In this document: one piece after another, positions 1 through 9,700 of the stretch | Layout: every line of letters starts with the position of its first letter | Numbering within the stretch: position 1 is the first letter of the stretch | Assembly (NCBI GenBank): GCA_030068145.1 | Contig: JAPJBO010000099.1 | Span: 186,001-250,000 of the forward strand | Length of the DNA: 64,000 bases | Direction: 5' to 3' | Origin: Diplonema papillatum | Taxonomy: Eukaryota > Euglenozoa > Diplonemea > Diplonemida > Diplonemidae | Notes under the pieces: generated by a model | Databases searched by the model: none | What the model was told of the DNA's origin: nothing | What the model saw: the letters and a program-made list of their open reading frames with translations, nothing else | Program-made: the position numbers and the translations under genes

Positions 1-380
1 CCGCTCACGTCGCCATTGTAGAGTGTGTTTCACTGTTGTGAATTTGGCACGACACCACTCACAGTGCGTCTCTCTTGCCTCTGTTTCTTCTCATTTTGTA
101 GACGCTTTTCCTCGGCAGCTGTCAACTAGCTCAACAAAAGTCTCAGGGTAAAGGGGCTGGACAGTGCGCACAGTTCCAGTTGGGTGCGCGCCTCCTCTCA
201 TCCTTTTTCAACGGCGCGGCTGTATATCAGGGGAGATGATTCCCATAAAGGCTCCCAACAACCCTGCCCAACTCAGTCCGAGGGGTAGTGCACATCGACC
301 AAACCTCCCCAGTTTTCGATCTCGCAATTTTTCACGCAAAACCCCCTATAAATCACTGTTTTGGACTGAAAAACACCTGA
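1..380. other. No gene recognised
   Basis: Nothing supportable as coding or RNA was seen here. The short open frames have no recognisable similarity and no gene-like composition. Confidence 0.5.
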
Positions 381-383
381 ATT

Positions 384-560
384 CACTTGTAATTCTTACT
401 AGTGCACTAGTAAAATTTACAAGTGCACTTGTAAATTTTACTAGTAAAAGTGTAAATTTTACTAGTAAAAATTTTTACTAGTAAATTTACTAGTAAAAGG
501 GTCATTTTACAAGTTTACTACTGCACCGTGTAGACTTTACCCCCCCCCCCCCCCCCTTTT
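384..560. repeat. Palindromic array, relict transposon end
   Basis: AT-rich stretch dense in ACTAGT and ACTTGT palindromes. Positions 406-445 form a perfect 40-bp palindrome (arms ACTAGTAAAATTTACAAGTG). The right border near 520-533, read on the minus strand, gives TACACGGTGCAGTAGT, matching 12 of 16 bases of the terminal inverted repeat of the transposon at 51776-56117. It is followed by a long C tract (541 onward), as C tracts also lie beside the 49-56 kb elements. I infer a solo or truncated end of a related element. No matching opposite end was found. Confidence 0.5.
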
Positions 561-879
561 TCCCCCCGTTGAGACCTGCCGGCCCTAAAACGGCACAGGA
601 CTGGTTCTCCATTGACAAACGCCTTGCTTAAGCTCGGCACCCGGTTGCTTTGGCAACCTGTCGCTTTTGTGACGCCACAAACTTCGTTTCCCGAGACGTT
701 ACCATACGGCCCAACCCCCGAACACCAAGAGAGGTACAGTTTGGAAGGGACTGCATGTCAAAGCAGGAAAAGGCATATGGAAACGCTCAGAACCGATAAA
801 GAACAAAAAAAGTCGTAACCCAACACAGGACGAGAAGGAAGGAGCAGCACCACCAGAACCGAGAAAGAACAAAAAAAGA

Positions 880-1205
880 AGAATACTACGCACCAAACCC
901 ACCACCCTCCCCAACCCGGGCTTCCTTTTTACCCCTGCAAACCCGTGAATAGGTGCTACGGGAGTATCTGGCAACCGCTGCTTAACAGTGCTCACGTGGG
1001 CGGTGTCTTCGGACAGCACCTCGTGATGTTCGCATCACAAAACAAAGAAGACAGTGAAATGGTCGTTACCTGGTCGGGTTTCGCTCGCGACCGTTTCCTG
1101 AACAATCCTTCACTAAATCCGCGGTTAAATAACCTGGCCTCAGTGGTGCAAGCACCACGCGCTCTTCAAACCCAAGAAACATTTTCCCCCCGTGACCCCC
1201 AAAAC
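880..1205 (+). repeat. Dispersed 300-bp repeat, copy 1
   Basis: Closely matches 3296-3600 in the same orientation, with small indels. It begins in the AAGAATACTACGCACC region and runs to the AACCCAAGAAAC region. It contains an open frame present in both copies, but no protein family is recognisable. The following CCCAAAACC segment (about 1197-1255) recurs at 25604-25668, inside intron 2 of the folate gene. Confidence 0.7.
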
Positions 1206-2750
1206 CTTTTTCAACCTTTCCAACACCCTTCAAGCTAAACTATTATACAACGACCCCCCCCCTGAAATTACCCCTTTTTAGGGATTTTCTATGTACACTG
1301 GGAAAAACAGTGTCTTTTACCCCCCCTGGAAATTACCCCCCTCGGCAAAAATTTAGGCCTCAGGAGGGGGTAAATGACAACGAATTATACTGATGCAGAA
1401 ACGTCGGCAAAGGTCACCCGACTACATACAATCCCGGTTTCAGAAGCATAATACACCTTTCCCTCTAAAAAGGCCGGTCACAAGTTTCTTTTTCCTTTTT
1501 TCATCCCCTAATCCGTGCCTCGTAACACACAGCCGCCGATCAACACAAAGCCACCCAGAAGAAAAGCCAGACACCGTGATCTTCCTGACGAGCACGCAAC
1601 CCGGTGAACTTAATAAGAGTCGAAGATTAGCGTCGAAACTTCCTGGCTTTTCACGCCGTAGCAGAACGACCACACCCTACCCAATCCCAAGCACCCCCTA
1701 AACGCGTTAGGCGACTTCACAAGGTTTCACAACGGAGTGACACAACACCCGAAACGAGCTGCACCCTCTCACTTTTCTCAACCCCCCGCCATACTCAAGC
1801 CTCTACGGTCAACCGGAGACTTTAAAATACCGACCTTCTAATCCACAAATAACGCTACAAATTGTTACGAACCCGGCTTGCCAAAGCAAGCAAGTAAAGT
1901 GTACACGAAAGAAGCCATGCACGCCCCCCCCAAACCCACCCAGTACGTATTAGCTTTAAAAGAAACCCGTTCAACGAAGGTCCGGAGACTCTAAAATCCC
2001 GGTTTTTCAAGCAAACTATGACTCTATAAGACCTACCCCCCGGGTCGCTCATGTGTCCGTGGCTTAGCGGACCGAAACACGGCGCAGACGGGACCAGTGC
2101 GGTGTTGAGCACATACCCATTCCAAGCACGCTTTTGCAATCCCCCCATTCCAGTAGGGTACTTCGCGTAACGTTACTTGTTGCCCTCAGCACGCAGGATT
2201 ACTTCCTCGCACTCTTTTCCTTTTGGTACTTCAACCACTGGTGCTGCACACGGCAACCATGCCCACTGTGCTCTGCTGAGTTTACTTTGTAGATTGCCAC
2301 CGTAAAAAGAAGACAAGTCAGTGCTGCCTAGCAAGTCGCAGTCACAATCAGGGCGAGTGCCCTGAGTTTTTAACTGATTGCTGACGGATTCGCCTGTGCT
2401 CTCGTAGCACGGGTGGTCCTGGCTGTGACGAGCTACGACAGCCGCCTGACAAACCAGACTCACACCGCAGTCCTGTCTGCAGACACTCAGGTTCCGCGCT
2501 GATGATGGTCCGCCTTATGTGTCCGTGGCTTAAAGGACCGAAACACGGCGCAGACGGGACCAGTGCGGTGTTGAGCACATACCCATTCCAAGCACGTTCT
2601 TGCAATCCCCCCGGGTCGCTCAGAACCGAGAAAGAACAAAAAAAAAAAACCCGCGTGGGCTAGTTTGACACAGAGTTGTCAACAGGAAAAAAAAGTACGT
2701 GCGCTCGGCTAAGGCCGGCGCGTGGCGAGACTGGAGGCAGCAGTTAAAGT
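1206..2750. other. Repeat-rich intergenic DNA
   Basis: No gene recognised. It holds two copies of a dispersed repeat (about 2040-2150 and 2471-2620, core CCGTGGCTTAAAGGACCG) that recurs at 4573-4700, 14284-14380 and, diverged, 58838-58935, always in the same orientation. A short motif (CTACGGTCAACCGGAGAC) at about 1802 recurs at 23812. Confidence 0.5.
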
Positions 2751-2751
2751 T

Positions 2752-2920
2752 CGGGGAACAGCAAAGTTCGGGCGAAGCTAAGTTCGGGTGAAGCAAAGTT
2801 CTGGTGAAGCAAAGTTCGGGCGGAGCAAAGTTCGGGCGAAGCTAAGTTCGGATGAAGCAAAGTTCTGGTAAAGCAAAGTTCGGGCGGAGCTAAGTTCGGG
2901 CGAAGCAAAGTTCGGGTTCT
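2752..2920. repeat. 16-bp minisatellite
   Basis: About ten tandem copies of a 16-bp unit resembling AGTTCGGGCGAAGCAA, with variants carrying TCTGG or GCTA. A short related array of about three units lies in the opposite orientation at 8243-8293, inside intron 1 of the LENG8-like gene. The frames across it are open only because of the repeat. Confidence 0.85.
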
Positions 2921-3084
2921 GGTGGCAAGTTCGCCCCCCCAGAGGCCCCCCCGGACCCCCCCCGACTACCCGGGGTAAGCCAAATACCGCGAGATACTGA
3001 GAAACTCCGCAACAAACGCAACTTTCGGGCACATTAGACCCCGAAACGCAACAAACCTCGAAACTATCTTCGACCGGGAAAATG

Positions 3085-3153
3085 TCATGGGCGGGGTTCG
3101 AACCCGGGCCCACCGGCCTGAAGGCCGACACCCGGTCACTCTGCCACCCGCAT
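3085..3153 (-). tRNA. tRNA-like sequence, probably a pseudogene or SINE head
   Basis: Read on the minus strand it has a box A match (TGGCAGAGTGACCGG) followed about 30 nt later by a box B match (GGGTTCGAACC), with a GC-rich hairpin between them whose loop contains TTCA. The anticodon loop comes out at 6 or 8 nt rather than 7. The acceptor and T stems carry mismatches, so a functional tRNA is doubtful. It could be a degenerate tRNA or a tRNA-derived SINE promoter. Confidence 0.3.
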
Positions 3154-3295
3154 ACCTTTCGGAAGGGTAAAAAAAAGCTTGCTCCGCACTATTATCTAGT
3201 CCAAAAACTATACACTTTCGCAACATTAAAAGCCGGGTTGGCTCGAATAGAGGCTATTCACATTGCATGTTCATAGGACCTCCAGTCTCGAAAAA

Positions 3296-3600
3296 AAAAG
3301 GAAGAATACTACGCACCAAACCCACCACCCTCCCCAACCCGGGCTTCCTTTTTACCCCTGCAAACCCGTGAATAGAGTATCTGGCAACCGCTGCTTACCA
3401 GCGTGTCTTCGGACAGCACCTCGTGATGTTCGCATCGCAAAACAAAGAAGACAGTGAAATGGTCGTTACCTGGTCGGGTTTCGCTCACGACCGTTTCCTG
3501 AACAATCCTTCACTAAAGCCGCGGTTAAATAACCTGGCCTCAGTGGTGCAAGCACCACGCGCTCTTCAAACCCAAGAAACAGTTTCCCCCCAGCTCAGGC
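3296..3600 (+). repeat. Dispersed 300-bp repeat, copy 2
   Basis: Second copy of the segment at 880-1205, nearly identical apart from short deletions. It directly abuts the coiled-coil/CCCH gene, so the upstream sequence of that gene is repeat-derived. Confidence 0.7.
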
Positions 3601-3621
3601 CGAGAGAAGAAAAGGGGGGGC

Positions 3622-4536
3622 ATGCAGATCCCCGCAGGGGTCGGCGGGACTACTCGGCTGCGTATCGGCGGGGACAGGAGCACCGCGGCTCCTGTGCTGG
3701 GGGACCGGTATGGGCATGGGTTTGCGGCAGTCCGAGACCGGGCTGGCGTGGCGGCGGGGAAGGTCGCTGCCGGGCAACACGAGCTGGCCGACAGGGTCCG
3801 CGTCCTCGAGCGGGCGCTGGCAGAAAAGGAGCTCGAAAACGAGAGCCTCCGCAGCACCGTCCGGCAGCTCTCCGGCGAGCTCCTCTCCGAAAAGGCGCGC
3901 GCGGGGGACCCGGGGACCGAGCGCGTGGTCTGCTCGCTGCACAAGGAGAACGAGGAGCTGAAGAAAACGATCCTCGCCCTCCAGAAGACGACGGTCGCCG
4001 CCCCGCCCCGGCCGTCCCGCGTGCAACCGCTGCCCGGTGGCAAGCCCGCTCTGGACGCCTCGTTCCGCCCCCGCGAGCCTGACCGGCAGGCTCCACCCGG
4101 CGCCCAGCCGAGCGAGCCTACACCACGCGAGCTTCGCTTGACTTCGCAGTACGACGAGGTGGCCCTCTTCGAAATATACTGCAGGGAGGGCAACCTCGAC
4201 GCGTACGCGAAGGCGCCGAAGCACGACCAGCCCGCCCCCGGGGCCTCGAAGCAGCTGCCGCCGCCGGCCGCGTCACCGGCTCGGGTGTGGCCGGGCTCCG
4301 TGCAGGGCCAGTCGCCGGCGCGCAGCTCGTTCTCTCCCGCTGCCGTCGACCCGTCGCCGGTGTGGGACAGGGCGCAGATGGTGGGGGCGGCGGGCGCGGC
4401 GTCGTACGCGCCGCCCGGCGGCGGCGCCGAGCGGCTGCTGGCGCTGTGCCCCGCGGGGCCGTCGTGCCTGAAGCCGGACTGCGGGCTTCTGCATGCGAAT
4501 TCCACCATGACAGACGCGGCCGTCCTCGGGTGGTAG
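3622..4536 (+). CDS. Coiled-coil protein with one CCCH zinc finger
   Basis: A 304-residue open frame in GC-rich, gene-like sequence. Residues about 55-120 are heptad-like and charged (ELADRVRVLERALAEKELEN and onward), typical of a coiled coil. A Pro/Ala-rich linker follows. Near the C terminus, CPAGPSCLKPDCGLLH fits C-x5-C-x4-C-x3-H, the spacing of Nab2/ZC3H14-type RNA-binding fingers. The residues after the finger may be intron read-through, because a normal end is not evident. The start codon is uncertain, since the upstream 300 bp is a dispersed repeat; an upstream exon is possible. Pieces of this gene (the finger region and part of the coiled coil) are duplicated at 4742-4868 and 4932-5036. 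An RNA-related role is inferred from the finger alone. Confidence 0.5.
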   Translation: MQIPAGVGGTTRLRIGGDRSTAAPVLGDRYGHGFAAVRDRAGVAAGKVAAGQHELADRVRVLERALAEKELENESLRSTVRQLSGELLSEKARAGDPGTERVVCSLHKENEELKKTILALQKTTVAAPPRPSRVQPLPGGKPALDASFRPREPDRQAPPGAQPSEPTPRELRLTSQYDEVALFEIYCREGNLDAYAKAPKHDQPAPGASKQLPPPAASPARVWPGSVQGQSPARSSFSPAAVDPSPVWDRAQMVGAAGAASYAPPGGGAERLLALCPAGPSCLKPDCGLLHANSTMTDAAVLGW

Positions 4537-4741
4537 TGAGGCCTGGCCACACAGCACCAATCTTCCCCCTCTGCAGACACTCAGCTTCCGCGCTGATGAC
4601 GGTCCGCCTTGTGTGTCCGTGGCTTATAGGACCGAAACACGGGGTACGTCAGTGCGGCGTCGAGCACAACAAACCATTCCAAGCACGTTCTTGCACTTCA
4701 CTTCGAAGCCGAGGCGAAGGCTGCTGCCGCAGGTTCGCTGC

Positions 4742-5036
4742 GGGTGTTGGCATCCAAATTGCCCGGCTGCTGGCGCTGTGCCCCGCAGGGCCGTCGTGCC
4801 TGAAGCCGGACTGCGGGCTTCTGCACGCGAATTCCACCATGACAGACGCGGCCGTCCTCGGGTGGTAGCGAGGCCTGCCCACGCAGCATCAATCCTCTGC
4901 AGACTTTCAGCTTCCGCGCTGATGATGGTCCGCCGGGCCGTCGTGCCTGAAGCCGGACTGCGGGCTTCTGCACGCGAACTCCACCTTGATGCCGTCCTAC
5001 CGTCCGGCAGCTCTCCGACGAGCTTCTCTCCGAAAC
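4742..5036 (+). pseudogene. Duplicated fragments of the CCCH-finger gene
   Basis: 4761-4868 repeats, almost exactly, the last 34 codons of the gene at 3622-4536 including the stop. 4932-4990 repeats the finger again and then runs into sequence matching the coiled-coil part (CCGTCCGGCAGCTCTCCGAC, original near 3856). The order is shuffled relative to the gene, so these are rearranged partial copies. Copies of the dispersed repeat with core CCGTGGCTTA-type sequence lie between them. Confidence 0.75.
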
Positions 5037-5039
5037 AAT

Positions 5040-6789
5040 CAAAGTGTCGCCGCACCAAAAGGAGATGCGCCAATCCTTGAGCACGCAGGAAAGGGACTTG
5101 TGGCCACATTCACTGACTAGTTGGGACCCGAAAGATGGTAAAGTATACCCAGAAAGGACAAAGCGGATCTTCGCCACGCGTTCCGTCTCGATCTCTCGTG
5201 TCTTTTCGCTCGTCAAGGACATCCAGCACGGTTTCAAGCAATCGTTCAGTCCAACAAACAACAAAATAAGTTTTAGCCACATGCAATGTGTGAGGAAACT
5301 GAACCGCCAAGTAGGACCTTCTGATCATGATCATTTGCCAAATTTGCCACCTGAAACCACGTCCAGGATTTGGGCTCAGGGTAGTGCGGTCAACGAAAAC
5401 TCTAGTTTCCCTTTCTACTTTCTCCTAATCTCGCGGTGTACGGTTTCTGCTACAGATACGTGTAGCCGTGCCTTGTAAGTAATCTTTTCATCGGGACGAA
5501 AACGCCTTCGAGTCGACCACCGGTGTTCCTGTGAGCGAAAGTATGCCCGAAGCAGGCGTCGCCCGCCAACGATACGGCACGGAACGCCTGGCCGGCTCCA
5601 CTGGGAATAGCCTTCAAATACACGAAGCAGTCCAGAAAAATCGGTGTTTCTTTAGTCGTCAACGAGGCGCTTGTACGTGGCGGTGTTGTTCAGCACTTCG
5701 AGGATATGTCGCTTACCCAATGTATTGTATTTAGAACGGGTTTCGACATGGCGGAGCTGCAACGAAGTGCTGCAAAAGAAATATGCCAGCTAGGCCCATT
5801 CATTCTCCCCTTGCTTCGTATGTATGCTTTGGCAAGCCACATTCAGGGCCGTGCTGAGAGACACGAGGCGGCGCACTCGCTCGTGACTAAGGCTCTCCGC
5901 ACGCCCGCTGGTCCACTGGGGCTCGCATTGGCTCTATTGGAGACAGGATCCCACGCTCCAACTTTGGATTGGTCTGCGTTCGAGTAAAACCCGAGACGAA
6001 GAACGCGGTTCGCACACCAGCGTGTTGCATAAGAAGGAAGCAGAGGGTCGGTCCTTTATGATGGACCTTCCCCTGTCTCTCTTTCTTGCGATAACCAGTA
6101 ACCACCTTAGTGAGCATACTTGTTACAGCTAAAAGGAACGTTGGCAGCGGTTTAACCTGAACGCGTACAGGTCAAATCGCACAAACAAAACGCAAGCACC
6201 AAACATGCAGGAACAGAGGCCAGTGTTTCTGCCGAAACAGCACCTACCCTAAGACCTTTTGTATAAGCACCTGCGTTGCAAAAAATACTTGAGGAGGCTG
6301 CCGGTTGCGAGACCTCAAGCAAGGTAAATGCACTGTATCCCACAGGAAAAGATAAGTCTGGGTTAGTGGCGGGCGTAAGCGTTCTACTAAAAGGACCCAC
6401 TTTGTGTAGTTGTATTGTTTTCTTAATCGTAGATTTGTACTGACGGGAACATTTCCGGAACAATGGAGAAAACGAAGCCAACGAAAAAGTGGACACAGGA
6501 AACCCCCCGCAGAGAGGGTTATACCCTGTAAACGCGAAGAACAAGAATCTTTTCCCTTGTCGTTTCATCGCCCCCTTTTTTTTTGGTCAGCTTATGCTGA
6601 TCGTCGGTTACTTCGTTTAGTGCAAACCCCGACGCCGGAAGTGTTCTCCCCTTCTCTAGCCGTCGTCATATAGGCACAAGGCAGTTTCTCGAGTATTTCC
6701 CCACCGTACCCGAACAAACAGACCCACGCAGGAGGGGCGCGGTGTAGCCGTGAGGGGGAGGGGGAAGGGAGGCGGGAGGTGTTGCGAAG
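5040..6789. other. Repeat-rich intergenic DNA
   Basis: No gene recognised. 5271-5448 is a copy of a dispersed repeat that recurs at 57146-57322 inside the TIM22 intron. 6257-6424 is a diverged copy of the dispersed repeat that also occurs at 20316-20562, 29900-30110, 57325-57487 and 61665-61883. An open frame at 5706-5987 has no recognisable similarity. Confidence 0.5.
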
Positions 6790-9700
6790 ATGTCGGACGA
6801 GGAGTTGGAGGAGGCAGAGCGGCCCGGCCAGAAGAAGGCGGCAACCAAGAAGCCGTCCGTCGAACCCGTCGTGCTCCCGGTGAAAAGGGCGAAGGAGGCG
6901 GCGGCGGCGCCGGCGCCGGCTCCGGCGGCGGGCAAGGGCGGGGGCCCCGCGAAGGAGGCGTCGGAGAAGACGCGCCAAGACTACCAGCAGTACTACGCGA
7001 TGTACCAGCAGGCCAAAATCGGCCAACCCGCGCCGCCGGCCGCCGCCGCCGCCACCACCGGCGGCGGGGCGCCGGCTTACGGGTACCCGTACGCGTACTA
7101 CGGCGCGCCGAGCCCGGCCGCCGCGTACTACGGAACCTACCCGCCGCCGGCGCCGCCGCAGGGCCCCCCCTCGACGGGCTACGCGGCGTACCCGCCGCTG
7201 GGGCTCCAGCCGCCGCCGGGGCTCCGCCCGCCGCCAGGCTTCCACCCGCCGGCCAACGCGCAGCGCGAGGATGCGCCCAAAATGAACAGCATCAGGGGCG
7301 GCAGCGCCGGAGCGAAGGCGCGAAAGCTCGGTTTGCCTCTCTTCTCTCTCTCTCTCTCTTTTTCTTTACGGTAACAAGCTTGCTGGTCTACATCTAAAAG
7401 TGTTGGATGGCGGCGTGCTGTGCTGGATCACTCGCGCTTCACATCGCGCGAAATCACCAAAACAGGGTTTACACACGTACGCACGAACAAACCCGGCTGT
7501 GCGTACAAATAGAGCCACGGCACTTTTTAGTACCAACAATCTTGCGGGTTTGCCCTTCAATGTATTGTGCAGTGCAGGCTAAAAAGACGTAGACAGCGTG
7601 TTTTGGCTGATCAGAATTCCTTACCTGAAAATGACACAGGGTAAATACAAGTGGGAAACCGATCAACCGGCACGCACAAACGAAACGAAGCGCCTGTCTT
7701 TCTTTGTAATCACAATAATTTGTGTAAACTCGAAAGAGAACGCTGACAGCGTGTTTGGAAGGAGATTATCCTAACGATCATGTTCACTCACGAATATACG
7801 GGATTCCATGCTCAGAACTTCCCGGCTAGATTTTGGGCCCCCCATTCGGCCTTAGGATACTGTGTTTGAATTGAAGGTGCAGGTCGCACACCGAAATGCA
7901 CAGCATCGGGGTTGGCCGCAGTCTTTCTGCCGAAAGACCTTCTAATCCACAAATAATCCCTGGTCTTTGTCACCATCCAAACCCCGCTCCCTTTTGGCAT
8001 CGTCTCATATCAATCTTCTGATCTGCGATCTTGTACGACGAGAAAGAAATGTGAAAACGAGGTTTGGAGGTTTTTCGTGCTATTCTGCACATGCTTTGAG
8101 ATTGTGTCTAAGTGCGTCTTGGTTATGGTTTGGCCACGGTGGTTTCTTTGTACGTACGCGACCAAGAAATGTCGACCTTGTCCTGGGCGTACATTTGCAC
8201 GTGGGTCAACCGTCCGTCTGTCAGGGTGATCACTCTTACTTAGCTGCACTAGAACTTAGCTGCACCAGAACTTAGCTACACCAGAACTTTGCTTCGTTTG
8301 CACCGCTTGGATCGGAAAAATGATGCTGAGGAGGCCAGGAAAGACTGCGGCAAGAAGGAGGAGAGAGAGATACTAGCACCTAGACAACACATAGACCTTA
8401 CACTCGCACAAGGTTAATACCCGGCGAGCGCTCCTCGTTGTATCATGTCACTGGCTTCGTCCGAAGATCACCACCGGGTTGTATGTGCGCATTGTTCTGA
8501 ATTCAACACCATGATCCAGTTAACCTCTCGCACCTTACAGGCGAGGTTTCGACCACGTCGACGGCTCCTGCAGCGCAGTATGCCATGAGCACGGCGCCGC
8601 AGCCGCCAGCCTACGGCGAGGCAGCAGGCGCGAGCTACCAAGCGTACGCCGCCCAAGCCGCGCAGCAGTATCAAAGCATGGGCTACCCCGGCCCCGCGCA
8701 GCCCCCGGCGCCGCAGGCTCCGGCGTACTACGGGGGCTACCCTGCGTACCCGCCCCCGGGCTACTCGGTGCCGCCCGCGCGGGACTCGAGCTACACCAGC
8801 CCGCAGTTCGCAGCGACCCTCGGCGCACCACCGACGCAGAAGAACAACGGCGACGCAGCCCACCACCCACCGCACGCCCACCAGCCCCCGCCTTCGCCGG
8901 CGGCGCCGCCGCAGGGCGGCGGACACCCGCCGCCGCCCGGAAAAAAGCCAAGGGCGTCGCTCCCGCCGCTAACGAGCCCCACGTCCCCGCCAGAGACCGC
9001 CCAGCAGCCTGGGCAGCCGGCGAAGCCGGAAGTGGACGACGCGTGCATGGCGCCGGGTATCCACCGGGACAAGTCCGCGGAGCAGCTGACCGCGATGGTG
9101 AAGAAGTGGGTGTCGACCTGCTTGAAGCCGAGCACGTCGTGCAGCGAGAGCGTCAAGCATGCGGTGCAGGACTTCGTGCGGAAGAAGATGCCGCCGAAGT
9201 CGGAGTGGGCAAACATCGACTGGGCCCGCAAACCGGTGCCAACTGAGGTCCTCGAACTCGTCGGAACAGGCCCCAGCACCGGAACAAAGCGGCCCAGGCC
9301 GTCCGACGACGATGACGACGACGACCACGGCGACACGAAGCGTTCGCAGGCAAACTTCGCCTTCGTTCCCCCCCAGCAGCAGCAGCAGCAGCAGCCGCCG
9401 CCGCTTGCCGTCGGGCAGAGGGGTCCCGGCGGCGTGGGCCCCGGGGACGTGCAGCAGCAGGCCAAGCGGTACCTGGAGTACCAGGAGAAGGAGCGCGAGA
9501 GGGAGCGGAGGGAGAGAAAGGACAAGAAGCGCCGGCGCCGCCGCCTCTCCACCAGCTCGGAAGACTCACGCGACCGGTCGAGCAGACGGGGCCGGGGGGG
9601 ATCCCGCTTCAGCGACTCATCTTCGGAGCGGTCGAACGACCGGCGGCGGCGCCGGCGGCACAAGGAGGCGAAGGACCGACGCGACCCGGAACCGGCGAAG

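Noticed and set aside
3423..4082. 219-residue frame entering the CCCH gene in another frame
   Set aside because: Starts in a dispersed repeat also present at 1026 and then reads out of frame through the coiled-coil gene.
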